This document shows positions 32,779 through 41,534 of a stretch of DNA of 64,000 bases, in pieces. The position numbers were made by a program, and so were the translations under genes. The DNA lies in IMG/VR virus record IMGVR_UViG_3300034105_003474, positions 62,001-126,000 of that record. The stretch is one strand, 5' to 3'. Position 1 is the stretch's first letter; each line of letters opens with the position of its first letter. Under the pieces are notes generated by a model. It saw only the letters and a list, made by a program, of their open reading frames with translations. It was not told where the DNA came from and did not search any database. Source of the DNA: a virus.

Positions 32779-34881
32779 TTACATTGAGTCCATGATGTTG
32801 AGCAACGCATCAAATGCTTCGTCCTCTACACCATCAATCTCAACCATCACTCCGTCCTCGGTGACTTCTGATTTGATTTGATAATAATCCAGAATTGGAT
32901 CCAAAAGTTCTTTGACTTCGTACAGTGATCGTTCAGCAGAAGAAACCATGAGAGTTTCTTTCTCATCCAAGGACAATGACTTAGCCTCAATCTCTGAAGC
33001 CACACCACCTGAACTCAACACTTCCTTGAGAAGGTTGAAAGCGTTCTGTAGTTTTGTCATATTCCGTGAACTGATAACCCGTCCTGCTTTGACTTCAATG
33101 TCTTCATCGGCGTCTTTGCCCATGAGTTCAGCAATAGCCGCCATCAGCATGCCCATCATCTGCTTAGGGTCTTTGCCTCCGCCACCGCAACCACAGTCAT
33201 CATCGTCGTCAGAGTCTTTGTAGTAAGGCATTTCCATAACTCCGCCGTTATCGTCATCGCCTTCCATGACCCAGTTTTTCTTATCTGCCATGTAGTTGAT
33301 GAAGTCAGGCTCATCATTCATGAATTGCTTCAGAGCCTCATAAGCCTTTTCGTTGCCCTCGTCTTCGTTCTCAAACTCAACATCTTCCATTTTCATGGTT
33401 TCTTCTGTTTCATCTGATTCAGCCAAACGGTCAGCCATAGCCTCCATCATTTCGTAACCCTTTTCCTCAGAGTCAAGGAAGTCAAATATTGACTTGATTT
33501 CTTCTTCAGTCATGGTTTCAAGCGATTTGCCGGGCTTGAGTACTCCCCTAAGACGGTTATTGAATTCGTCGTCGTCCCAGTTCAACTTGCGTAGTTTGCC
33601 ACGACAGTTCTTCATGCCCGGATGATGGCATCCTTCGTTCGGCCAGAGACCAGTTGTTTCATGGTGAAGCCAAGCGCAAATATTACTCAACGGGTAAAGT
33701 TCAGGGTGGTTGGCGAGAATCACACGGCAACGGCGGAATCCGCCCGGCTTGCGCATGATTGGGCGCCAGTAGCGGAGCAGTTTTTCAAGGTTTCCACGAC
33801 GAGGACCGTATCCACGGGTACGGGCAGTAACAATTTCTTGAGGAATGATACCGCCAAGTGGGTCAGCCTTTTCAGGTGACTTTGGTTTTACGCCTGCTGG
33901 TACCTGTGGATCTGCATCAAGGTTGTATCGGTCTTCGTACCTGCGCTCAGCGTCAGAACCGCTTGGCTTGTCTCCATCAACATTGATGTAAACAACCTGT
34001 GGCTTGACCCTTGTGGCTTCGCCGATCATAAATTGTCCATCTTCGTAATGATACGAAACGCGCATCGTGATGATGCCTTGACCTTCTACACGGTGGTCAA
34101 ATATCGCGCTATTTGCATCTGATTCACGAATCCGTACTGCGCCACCAAACTTCTTCGCTAATGCAAGTGGGAGGTTGGCTTCACGACTGCGGTTTGGCAT
34201 AGGTGCATCAATTGCGTCATCGTCTTGTTCTGGCTTTGCTTCTACTTGTGGCTTGTTGCGTTGCATATTGCTTGCCATGAAGCGTGCAAGAAGCGAACGA
34301 CCCGCTTCAGTAATGTTGCCATTTTCTTCTCGCATGTAACCTTTTTCGTCGTTGCCTTCAAACGACTTGATGGAAATCGTTCCCGTAAGTTGGTTTGCGC
34401 CATGAAGAACAGGGCTTGCTTCGTATAGTTCTACCTTCTTCAATACGTTTGCTTGGCGCTGTGGGTCAAAATCGGCATCAAGGGTTTTGTAGCCAATTGA
34501 CCACTCTTGCTCTTCTCCGAAGAAAGCAACATCGGCAAAAGCCTGACGACCGCGTTCTGATTTCAGATTGAACTGAACTTTGGCGTATAGACCGCCAATA
34601 CCAGCGGCACGCATCTTCATTGGAAGTCGTGGATCCGATGGTGGAACTTCGTACATTTCAAGAACTTTGCCAATTGGCTCATTCCAGTTGTGACCCCAAA
34701 CAACACGGGGTTTGCGCCTCTTAAGGCTGTCTGTGAAAGCGCCCGGAACGATGATGTCGCCGACACTGTCCTTGTTGCCGATTCCTGCAACGAAACATTC
34801 AACTACGCCTTGCGCTTCGTCAATGTTGAACTGACCTTGTAGCGCCTTGTATTGCTGTGTTTCGGTCATCGTCGTAGACAT
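32779..34881 (-). CDS. Prohead protease (S78-type) with long C-terminal extension (700 aa)
   Basis: Residues ~15-190 are the protease: GDIIVPGAFTDSL, VWGHNW with H64, FFGEEQEWSIGY with the serine S128, and VLHGANQLTG with the third histidine (about 160). They would mature the capsid and scaffold. Unlike the usual ~200-residue enzymes it continues for 500 residues. One section (about 330-420) contains RRGNLEKLLRYWRPIMRKPGG and ICAWLHHETTGLWPNEG, a block found in actinophage head proteins. Acidic helices, an acidic CGCGGGG stretch and a final Glu-rich region follow. The extension may be a fused scaffold. ATG 34881 follows GGAG; ATG 34869 is an alternative. Confidence 0.88.
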   Translation of the reverse strand: MSTTMTETQQYKALQGQFNIDEAQGVVECFVAGIGNKDSVGDIIVPGAFTDSLKRRKPRVVWGHNWNEPIGKVLEMYEVPPSDPRLPMKMRAAGIGGLYAKVQFNLKSERGRQAFADVAFFGEEQEWSIGYKTLDADFDPQRQANVLKKVELYEASPVLHGANQLTGTISIKSFEGNDEKGYMREENGNITEAGRSLLARFMASNMQRNKPQVEAKPEQDDDAIDAPMPNRSREANLPLALAKKFGGAVRIRESDANSAIFDHRVEGQGIITMRVSYHYEDGQFMIGEATRVKPQVVYINVDGDKPSGSDAERRYEDRYNLDADPQVPAGVKPKSPEKADPLGGIIPQEIVTARTRGYGPRRGNLEKLLRYWRPIMRKPGGFRRCRVILANHPELYPLSNICAWLHHETTGLWPNEGCHHPGMKNCRGKLRKLNWDDDEFNNRLRGVLKPGKSLETMTEEEIKSIFDFLDSEEKGYEMMEAMADRLAESDETEETMKMEDVEFENEDEGNEKAYEALKQFMNDEPDFINYMADKKNWVMEGDDDNGGVMEMPYYKDSDDDDDCGCGGGGKDPKQMMGMLMAAIAELMGKDADEDIEVKAGRVISSRNMTKLQNAFNLLKEVLSSGGVASEIEAKSLSLDEKETLMVSSAERSLYEVKELLDPILDYYQIKSEVTEDGVMVEIDGVEDEAFDALLNIMDSM

Positions 34882-34948
34882 GGTTCTCCAATTAAAAGTT
34901 GTTTATTAAACAATAAACTATTTGGAGTCCCAAAACGGGAACACTTTA

Positions 34949-34954
34949 AGTATA
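34949..34954 (-). promoter_or_regulatory. Possible -10 box before protease gene
   Basis: The minus strand reads GGGGTTATACTTAAAG with TATACT, in the 96-base gap between portal and protease genes. It shares the 11-mer GGGTTATACTT with the site at 32713. No clear -35 is seen. Confidence 0.3.
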
Positions 34955-34977
34955 ACCCCTGTGTTTTACTGAAAATA

Positions 34978-37182
34978 CTATTCAGTGAAACCAAAACGCA
35001 AACGACAACGACAATTGAAAGTCAATGCAGGCGGAGCAACTGGATCACCGGGAAAGCGCAATGCAAGACCATCAACGATGAACCCGTCACCAAACTCAAC
35101 GGTTTTGCCTTCAAGGAATTTATGTGCATTACGCACACGCGAGTCCTTACGGGTGATCCAGGTTTTTGTCATACCAACATTGTTTTCTTTGCCAGCCAAG
35201 AAGACACCGCCGTTGTATGAAGCCTGAGCCTCATGTTCAGCAATATCCCTGCGACGCTTGGAAATTAGTTTCAAGAAAATGGCGATCAAAGCCAAGCGCA
35301 AAAGCACCGAACGCTCTTCTTCATCTTCTTCCATCAGCGCAATGGCTATCGCTGCTGAAATTTCTTCTGCCGTTGTGGTGTTTGCCTGTTGCATACGCTC
35401 TATTTGTTGCTGAGCAAGTTTCTCAACCTCTTGTGGCTCCATCACTACATTGCTACTAGTGCGTGAAGCGACATACTCTTTGGCATCAGTGTAGATAGCC
35501 AAAATGATTGGCTCTAGATCTTCTGCTAGTTGCTTGTCCCAAATCTCGCGATCAAAAATCATGTCAACTGTTAGCACACCGCTAGATATTGACTTGATTC
35601 CTCGTTTGCCAAAAGCCTTCTCCAAAACGACTCGCTGTTGGCGTTCAAAGATTCTCTCAAGGGCACGGTCAAGTATTTCCGTCCATCGCTCTGTGTCTGT
35701 GTCGGCTTTTGTTTCTAGTTCTTGCACAAACTTCAGTTGCATTTCATGCTGAATCTTCTCAAATTCAGATAGTTGCTGATCAGGAGTGAGTGATGCTGTT
35801 TCCGTTGCTTGAGCAGGCATGTCAGGCGCTGGAACTGGTGTTGGTGGTGCAGGAACAGGCATCTCCATCGCACCTTCTTGTGGAGGTAGACCCGGAGGCG
35901 CAGCGTTTGGATCAACACCCGCCATGTCAACTGGCTGTTGTTCTTCGGGCTTAAACGGCTTCTCCGTGTTCGCAATTGGCGTGAGGTTCGGGTTGGAAAG
36001 CAAACTGTCAGCAAGTTCAGAATCAACTTTTTTGCGACCAGTAGCAGTACGGTACTCGTTCAGACTGATTAGACCCTGTTGGAACTCGTCCATCACATAT
36101 CGTTCGCGTTCTTGTTTTGCAAGAATTAGAATTGGAATGTCTTCGGTGTCAAAGTCAACATAGTATTTATCGTCAAGTTCATCAAGTGCTCGCGCCAATG
36201 TGTGAAGGTGTGGAGCCATTGTCTCCATCCAAAAAACACGGAGTTCTTCGGAAGCATTAGAGAAAGTTCTTCCCGAAGCGTTACCGATTACAGATTCAGG
36301 AACACCAAAGGCGGCGAAGATTTCATTTTTCTGAATTTCACGCATCTGTGTGTAAGCCGCATCTCGTGGTGAAGCAGATGTGTCCACATAGTCAACACCA
36401 GCCTCAGAAGCAATCACTGTTGTTGATCCTGTTCGCGAAATGTTGCCACGGAACCTATTCTTCAACTCTTGCTTGTCATCATCTTCCATGTCGCCTCTAA
36501 CAACGAGTAGACCGCCCGGGCGTCCGTCGTTGATGAGATAGTTGCGGTTATAAAGTTTTGACAGGTTCTCTAATTCAATAGCGATACCAGCGGACTCCAT
36601 TGGCGTCATTGACAGATATGGATCAAGTGGATGTGGTCTGCGAATCCAACACACGTCTTCAGGCTTTAGAACAAACTTTGTTCCGTTGCGCATGTCAACT
36701 TCAAAACCTTGCACGAACTTCTTTGAATCAGGAATCGGTGCCGTGTACTGTGGCGGGAGAAGTTGTAGGGCGATTATTTTTCCGTCTCGCGAACGAACTT
36801 TCTCAATGAATACGCCTCTGGTACTCATCAAGAGTTGCGCAGAAATTCGGTACCTGAAAGCAAACGAATTTTCTCCGTCATTTGATTTAGAGTTAAAAAT
36901 CTCTAGTAGAGGCTTGTTGTCTTTGGTTTGCTCGCCTCGCTGGTCGTTGCCTTTGCGAAGTATGACGGGGAGTCGTGCTTGGTTTCCTGCGATTGCATCT
37001 ATGCATCGGAACACCCAAGTAACTTTTTGCATTCCTTCTCGGTATGCACGATCAATGTCCCAACCATCTTTGTATGGTTTCCCAACTCGTCCCATGTCAA
37101 AGGCAATAGGCGCACCGGGGTTAGACATTGCCTTTTCGGCGCTGTTTCTGAGATCTTTATTATTTTCGCTATTCCAAGCCAT
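34978..37182 (-). CDS. Portal protein fused to MuF-like head morphogenesis domain (734 aa)
   Basis: Residues ~20-400 are an HK97-type portal: WVFRCIDAIAGNQARLPV, NRNYLINDGRPGGLLVV and IFAAFGVPESVIGNASGRT in the expected order, then a Pro/Met-rich linker (~400-470). After a helical region the C-terminus (~665-734) holds TWITRKDSRVRNAHKFLEGK ... NCRCRLRF, the diagnostic pattern of the Mu gpF-like domain. Portal and MuF are separate genes in most phages, so this is a fusion. It would form the DNA channel and help set the cargo or DNA path. Its ATG overlaps the stop of the small membrane gene (TAATG). Confidence 0.92.
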   Translation of the reverse strand: MAWNSENNKDLRNSAEKAMSNPGAPIAFDMGRVGKPYKDGWDIDRAYREGMQKVTWVFRCIDAIAGNQARLPVILRKGNDQRGEQTKDNKPLLEIFNSKSNDGENSFAFRYRISAQLLMSTRGVFIEKVRSRDGKIIALQLLPPQYTAPIPDSKKFVQGFEVDMRNGTKFVLKPEDVCWIRRPHPLDPYLSMTPMESAGIAIELENLSKLYNRNYLINDGRPGGLLVVRGDMEDDDKQELKNRFRGNISRTGSTTVIASEAGVDYVDTSASPRDAAYTQMREIQKNEIFAAFGVPESVIGNASGRTFSNASEELRVFWMETMAPHLHTLARALDELDDKYYVDFDTEDIPILILAKQERERYVMDEFQQGLISLNEYRTATGRKKVDSELADSLLSNPNLTPIANTEKPFKPEEQQPVDMAGVDPNAAPPGLPPQEGAMEMPVPAPPTPVPAPDMPAQATETASLTPDQQLSEFEKIQHEMQLKFVQELETKADTDTERWTEILDRALERIFERQQRVVLEKAFGKRGIKSISSGVLTVDMIFDREIWDKQLAEDLEPIILAIYTDAKEYVASRTSSNVVMEPQEVEKLAQQQIERMQQANTTTAEEISAAIAIALMEEDEEERSVLLRLALIAIFLKLISKRRRDIAEHEAQASYNGGVFLAGKENNVGMTKTWITRKDSRVRNAHKFLEGKTVEFGDGFIVDGLALRFPGDPVAPPALTFNCRCRLRFGFTE

Positions 37183-37358
37183 TATTCAGATCCCAACAAG
37201 TAACCATAGATTCCGCAGGTTACTCCGAGGGCGATTAAGCCCGCTGGTAGGAAAATGAGACCCGTACCTATTGAAATTCCTGCGACGAATAAAACCATCA
37301 AACAGTTTGCAAGGTTGCGGCGCGTGAGTAAAGAATGTAATTTTCGTAAAATGTTCAT
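37182..37358 (-). CDS. Small membrane protein before portal (58 aa)
   Basis: MNILRKLHSLLTRRNLANCLM precedes one long hydrophobic region (about 20-55: LMVLFVAGISIGTGLIFLPA and GLIALGVTCGIYGYLL), enough for one or two transmembrane helices with a basic cytosolic N-terminus. The stop overlaps the portal ATG as TAATG, which strongly supports translation. Similar tiny membrane proteins are common beside portal genes in actinophages. A holin role is possible but unproven. Confidence 0.65.
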   Translation of the reverse strand: MNILRKLHSLLTRRNLANCLMVLFVAGISIGTGLIFLPAGLIALGVTCGIYGYLLGSE

Positions 37359-37394
37359 TTAGACCGTCACCTTAGCAAATGAAAGACCTATGCA

Positions 37395-37406
37395 ATACTA
37401 CAGTAT
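37395..37406. promoter_or_regulatory. Palindrome between divergent head and terminase operons
   Basis: ATACT-AC-AGTAT lies in the 74-base gap that must hold the starts of both the leftward head operon and the rightward terminase gene. It could be an operator or overlapping -10 boxes. The evidence is symmetry and position only. Confidence 0.3.
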
Positions 37407-37432
37407 GTATCTAACTATTTTTACGAGGACTA

Positions 37433-38737
37433 ATGGCTGACTGGAATAAAATCTACGAGTATCTCCAACCGAAGGAATCTTTGTTCTGTCCTGAAGAGGC
37501 TTCTCTGACTCAAAAAGTTTTTTTGCGTAGTTATGCGTTGGAGGGTCTGTTTGGTGGGGCTGCTGGTGGGGGTAAAAGTAGCGCCTTGCTGATGGCGGCA
37601 TTGCAATATGTTGATGTTCCGAACTACTCTGCGATTCTTTTCCGTCGTACCTACGCCGACTTGGCTTTGCCGGGTGCTTTGATGGATCGTTTCCGTAACT
37701 GGGTTATGTCCTATGAGGATGTCCATTGGAACGCGAACAGTTATGTGGCTACTTTCCCTTCTGGTGCCCGTGTTTCCTTCGGTTATCTCAATAATACGAA
37801 CGATTATTTGAGATATAAGGGTTCGGAGTTTCAGTTCATAGGCATGGATGAGGTCACGGAAATCCGTGAAAGTGACTACAGGTATATGTTCTCCCGTTTG
37901 CGCCGTCCTGCTTCGGGTCCGCTTTCCAAGGTTCCGCTCAGAATGAGATCAGCATCCAACCCAGCCCCTAATTGGGTTAGGCAACGATTTATTGTTGAGG
38001 GTAAAAATGAGCAGAGATTTTTTGTTCCATCATTTTTAACAGATAACCCGGGTATTGACGCTGAGTCATACCGTCAGGCGCTTTCTGTCCTTGACCCTGT
38101 TGAGAGGCGACGCCTTGAGATGGGTGACTGGTGGGCGACCACTCTTGGAACATTGTTTGACAGAACCGACTTCCCAATAATTGACGGCTCAGATGTCCCC
38201 GAAATCACCTCCCAAGCCCGCGCTGTCAGGTATTGGGACTTGGCGGCGACCGAACCACACTCAGGTAATACTGACCCCGACTGGACAGTTGGAACCCTTA
38301 TGTTATTTGACCAAGGGATCTCCTACATCATGGATGTCCGTAAAGTTAGGGCTAAATCAGACAAGGTGGAAACACTGATTTCGCAGACCGCTCAGGAAGA
38401 CGGGAAAACGGTAGCCATACGAATGGAGCAGGAACCGGGCTCCTCGGGGAAAGCACTAATTGACCAATATGCACGATATGTAGTTCCGGGTTGGGACTTG
38501 CAAGGAATCCGCTCATCAGGCGACAAGGAGACAAGGGCAAGACCTTTCGCCGCCGCTGTCGCCAACGGCAATGTCCGTCTCGTAAGAGGGAAGTGGATCA
38601 CAGACTGGTTGGACGAAATATCGTCTTTCCCAGAGGCTTGCACCCATGATGACCAAGTTGACTCCGCTGTCGGTGCTTTCACTTTTTTAACTGGTTTGGG
38701 GTTGCCTCAACGCAAGAGAGCCAGTATCATTGTGTGA
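37433..38737 (+). CDS. terL: Terminase large subunit
   Basis: A 434-residue packaging motor. The N-terminal ATPase shows Walker A GGAAGGGKS (about 41-49) and Walker B FIGMDEVTE (about 138). The C-terminal nuclease shows RYWDLAATEP (first metal aspartate, about 265), IRMEQEPGSSGK and HDDQVDS (last metal aspartate). It cuts concatemers and pumps DNA through the portal. It is transcribed away from the portal gene, an uncommon arrangement. The probable small subunit lies about 34 kb to the left. Confidence 0.95.
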   Translation: MADWNKIYEYLQPKESLFCPEEASLTQKVFLRSYALEGLFGGAAGGGKSSALLMAALQYVDVPNYSAILFRRTYADLALPGALMDRFRNWVMSYEDVHWNANSYVATFPSGARVSFGYLNNTNDYLRYKGSEFQFIGMDEVTEIRESDYRYMFSRLRRPASGPLSKVPLRMRSASNPAPNWVRQRFIVEGKNEQRFFVPSFLTDNPGIDAESYRQALSVLDPVERRRLEMGDWWATTLGTLFDRTDFPIIDGSDVPEITSQARAVRYWDLAATEPHSGNTDPDWTVGTLMLFDQGISYIMDVRKVRAKSDKVETLISQTAQEDGKTVAIRMEQEPGSSGKALIDQYARYVVPGWDLQGIRSSGDKETRARPFAAAVANGNVRLVRGKWITDWLDEISSFPEACTHDDQVDSAVGAFTFLTGLGLPQRKRASIIV

Positions 38738-38773
38738 AATAAACATATACCACTATCGCCCAAAAGGGGAAAA

Positions 38774-39025
38774 ATGAAAAAGGCTTTTAAATCGCCAACA
38801 AAAACACAGTTACGGACTGCTACAAACCAAAGCAGAGAATTACTTTCTGAGTGGATTCGCACAACTAGAACTAAACAAAACTTAAGCCAAGAAGGATTAG
38901 CCGAAATTGCTGGTGTTGACCGCAAAACAATTAACCGAATTGAAAACGGTCATTTCTCACCGAGCATTGAAACGCTAGTTCGTATCTCTTTGTCTCTTGA
39001 CTCAAAAATCCCTTCCCTAGTATGA
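38774..39025 (+). CDS. Xre-type helix-turn-helix regulator
   Basis: An 83-residue protein with a single Cro/CI-type domain at ~35-83 (KQNLSQEGLAEIAGVDRKTI then NRIENGHFSPSIETLVRI) and a basic N-terminal tail (KKAFKSPTKTQ). It probably represses or activates early phage transcription, possibly at one of the palindromes in the window. Ribosome site AGGGGAAAA precedes the ATG, and the stop overlaps the next ATG (ATGA). Confidence 0.88.
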   Translation: MKKAFKSPTKTQLRTATNQSRELLSEWIRTTRTKQNLSQEGLAEIAGVDRKTINRIENGHFSPSIETLVRISLSLDSKIPSLV

Positions 39026-39534
39026 CCGAAAACTCTTGGAATAGTTCTGAGCGCTTAGTCGCTCTCACGGAATTTCGTAAGTCAATTATTGCCATCAGCG
39101 ATAAGGCTTTGGAAAACTTGGAGCAAGATGACGAACAACTTTGGTGCGATACATTAGTTTTGCTGCATGCAATTAAAGGTGACATTTCGTCAGTGTTTAC
39201 ACAGTATTCCAACCTGTTTTCCGACAAAATTGATGCTTCCGAACACTCCGCTTCAAACGGGCAAGTGATTGAAAAGAAGTCCGCGTTTGACCGCAAAGGC
39301 TGGAAGCATGAAGATATTGCATCAGAAGTGCTACGCAGGCTAGGAGATCTTTCCGTTGACATGGACACGGGTGAAGTCATTATGACCTCAGAAGAAATAG
39401 CATTGAAACTCTTGGAATATGTACAACCTTCATATTGGAGGGTTAAAGAACTATCCAAACTTGGCATTAACGCAGATCAATATTGCGAAGTTGGAGAACT
39501 AAAAACAAGCATCATCGTACGGAAGGAAAAATAA
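39022..39534 (+). CDS. Conserved hypothetical in recombination cluster (170 aa)
   Basis: It is mainly helical: VALTEFRKSIIAISDKALEN, a linker, then AFDRKGWKHEDIASEVLRRL and VQPSYWRVKELSKLGINADQYC. Proteins with a similar C-terminal pattern (…SYWR..eL..lGI…yC) sit beside single-strand-annealing proteins and Cas4-type nucleases in actinophages. It is overlapped by the regulator upstream and ends 1 base before the Rad52-like gene. An accessory role in recombination is inferred from place alone. Confidence 0.6.
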   Translation: MTENSWNSSERLVALTEFRKSIIAISDKALENLEQDDEQLWCDTLVLLHAIKGDISSVFTQYSNLFSDKIDASEHSASNGQVIEKKSAFDRKGWKHEDIASEVLRRLGDLSVDMDTGEVIMTSEEIALKLLEYVQPSYWRVKELSKLGINADQYCEVGELKTSIIVRKEK

Positions 39535-39535
39535 C

Positions 39536-40240
39536 ATGAGCGAGATTTACCAACAGTTAGCAGAATCTTTCCCGCCAGAGATGGTTCGCAGGTTGAACAA
39601 AGGTGGCACCAACCTGATTTATATTCCAATCAGTGAAGTAATTACGCGAATGAATAAAATCATTGGTGTTGAAAACTGGTCGTTCACTGTTAAGTCTTGG
39701 CAACAACTTGGGACATCTATCGTTGCTCATGTTTCTGTTCAGGCAACAATTGACGGTAAGACAATTACACGCGAAGGCGTTGGCGGACAGAAGATCAAGA
39801 TGTCCAAGCAGGGTGATCCTGTTGACATCGGGGATGAAGTCAAGGGTGCTGTTTCCGATGCCCTCAAAAAGGCTGTTCAAACATTGGGTATTGGCTTATA
39901 TCTTGCCCGTAGCGAAGAGGCTATGGAGATTGAGCAGGCTATTGACGCAAGCGTCTCTGCTTCTCCTGCCCCTCCTGCTCCTGTTGTTTCACCGAAATAT
40001 GCGCAATTCAAATCATTGCTTGAAGCAAGTGAAGAGAATAAAGCAAAGATCAAAACATTTTGGTCAAACTATGGTGGCGGTCGTCCTGTTCCTAAGCCTT
40101 CAGAATTCACTGATGAGGAACTTGACACACTGATCACAGAATTGGTTTCCTACAGTTTTGCGGGTTCAACTCTTGTTGAAGCACCAGCAAAGAAAAAGGA
40201 AAAGGCTCCTGATATGCCACCGCGCAGAGACATTGACTGA
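39536..40240 (+). CDS. Rad52-family single-strand annealing protein
   Basis: A 234-residue protein. The first ~135 residues match the Rad52/22 core: GTNLIYIPISEVITRMNKII, VENWSFTV, VSVQATIDGKTITREGVGGQ and GDEVKGAVSDALKKAVQTLG. The C-terminus has a Pro/Ala-rich spacer (ASPAPPAPVV), a helical segment and a basic EKAPDMPPRRDID tail. It would anneal complementary strands during phage recombination and replication, with the adjacent nuclease providing single-stranded ends. Confidence 0.9.
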   Translation: MSEIYQQLAESFPPEMVRRLNKGGTNLIYIPISEVITRMNKIIGVENWSFTVKSWQQLGTSIVAHVSVQATIDGKTITREGVGGQKIKMSKQGDPVDIGDEVKGAVSDALKKAVQTLGIGLYLARSEEAMEIEQAIDASVSASPAPPAPVVSPKYAQFKSLLEASEENKAKIKTFWSNYGGGRPVPKPSEFTDEELDTLITELVSYSFAGSTLVEAPAKKKEKAPDMPPRRDID

Positions 40241-40241
40241 T

Positions 40242-41006
40242 GTGCTTAACGCTCCTGAATATCTCTCACCGAGTTCAATAGGGACTTTTCATCAGTGTCC
40301 TTTAAAATACAAGTTCTCTCGTATTGATGGACTGAAAGAACCCCCAACAGAACACACAATATTGGGGAACTATGTTCACTCAATTTTGGAAGAGTTTTAC
40401 CGTTTAGACGCAGGTCAAAGAACATTGCTGAACGCAAGAACTTTGTTTCGTTCAATTTGGGATGACTACGCTGAAGATGTAACCAAGATTTATCGTAATG
40501 ATGCTCAAAGCATTAGCGAATTTAGGCTTCGTGCCCGCTACTGCATAGAGAACTTGATGAAGATGGAATCTCCTGAATTAATAGAGTTTGACGGAATTGA
40601 AACCGAACTCAACCATGAGGTCAAAGGTGTAAAGATCAAGGGTTTCATTGACCGTTGGGCTATTGGCGACGGCAAGATAAACATAGGTGACTATAAAACA
40701 GGAAAAGTCCCACAGCCAAGATTCAGGGACGACAAATTTGACCAATTATTAATTTATGCAATAATTTTGTCAGAAATTGAAGACAAGGAAATCGGAACTT
40801 TGGAGTTGCTGTACATTAAGGACAGCGTTAGACTCAAAAAGGATCCGACAAAAGAAGACATTAATAGAATTACAGAAATGTTAGTTGAAACAAGAAATGC
40901 CATAGATGCAAGATGCGAAACTGAAGTTTTTGAAACCAAGGTTGGCGTGTTGTGTGGATGGTGCCACTTTAAACCTATATGTCCTGCATGGAGCAAAAAA
41001 AAATAA
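40242..41006 (+). CDS. Cas4/RecB-like PD-(D/E)XK exonuclease
   Basis: Starts at GTG 40242, one base after the Rad52-like stop; a longer reading from 40158 would overlap that gene by 80 bases. The 254-residue enzyme begins LNAPEYLSPSSIGTFHQCPL, typical of the family, has GFIDRWAIG...NIGDYKTGK as the metal-binding D...D-x-K core, and ends with CGWCHFKPICPAW. The four cysteines would hold a 4Fe-4S cluster. It likely resects DNA ends for the annealing protein. Phage Cas4 homologues are common and this one has no CRISPR context. Confidence 0.9.
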   Translation: MLNAPEYLSPSSIGTFHQCPLKYKFSRIDGLKEPPTEHTILGNYVHSILEEFYRLDAGQRTLLNARTLFRSIWDDYAEDVTKIYRNDAQSISEFRLRARYCIENLMKMESPELIEFDGIETELNHEVKGVKIKGFIDRWAIGDGKINIGDYKTGKVPQPRFRDDKFDQLLIYAIILSEIEDKEIGTLELLYIKDSVRLKKDPTKEDINRITEMLVETRNAIDARCETEVFETKVGVLCGWCHFKPICPAWSKKK

Positions 41007-41525
41007 ATGAACGATGAAGCATTCGCCCGACTTGTCGCCGAAGATGTAAAAAACAAATCTTCTGATGCACAAAAGAAATATCTAGCACTTCCCGAAAACA
41101 TCAAAAGATGGAAGAGGGCTTTAGAGTATTTGGCATCAAACCTTGATGATCAGATCACACAGATCAACAAATTTGAGGAAAGCAAACTCAAAGAATATGA
41201 GCAATTAGGTGATGAAGGTACAGCAATAATCGCTGAAACATCAGCAAACTTTGGTGCTCGTAAATCAAAAATTGAGCGATTCAATTTCTTTGTTCGGGCA
41301 AAACTTGATGAAGTAAGCCGTATGGATGCTCTTTCGCCTAACGGTGATATGTCTCAAAACACTGACGATTTCTACCGCAGGGCGATACAAAAGTGGTGGT
41401 CGCTGATGGAGGAGTTTGAGATGGAGCCAACGAAAATTGATGAGGCTTTGTATGCCTCTTTGGATGGTCGTTGGGACTTTGAAGGGCTCACTGAAGATAA
41501 CGCATTTGGCGACTTTGAAGATTAA
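41007..41525 (+). CDS. Helical hypothetical protein (172 aa)
   Basis: The ATG follows the nuclease stop with no gap. The product is highly charged and helical. A coiled-coil-like stretch spans ~35-90 (EYLASNLDDQITQINKFEES), then NFFVRAKLDEVSR. The acidic C-terminus ends EGLTEDNAFGDFED. It has no motif for an enzyme. It sits between the recombination genes and the PAPS-reductase-like gene and may assist either. I do not recognise the family. Confidence 0.6.
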   Translation: MNDEAFARLVAEDVKNKSSDAQKKYLALPENIKRWKRALEYLASNLDDQITQINKFEESKLKEYEQLGDEGTAIIAETSANFGARKSKIERFNFFVRAKLDEVSRMDALSPNGDMSQNTDDFYRRAIQKWWSLMEEFEMEPTKIDEALYASLDGRWDFEGLTEDNAFGDFED

Positions 41526-41534
41526 ACAGCAACA

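Noticed and set aside
40158-40241. Longer start for the Cas4-like nuclease
   Set aside because: The extra 28 residues lie inside the Rad52-like gene in another frame and are unlike the family N-terminus. GTG 40242 fits the family start.
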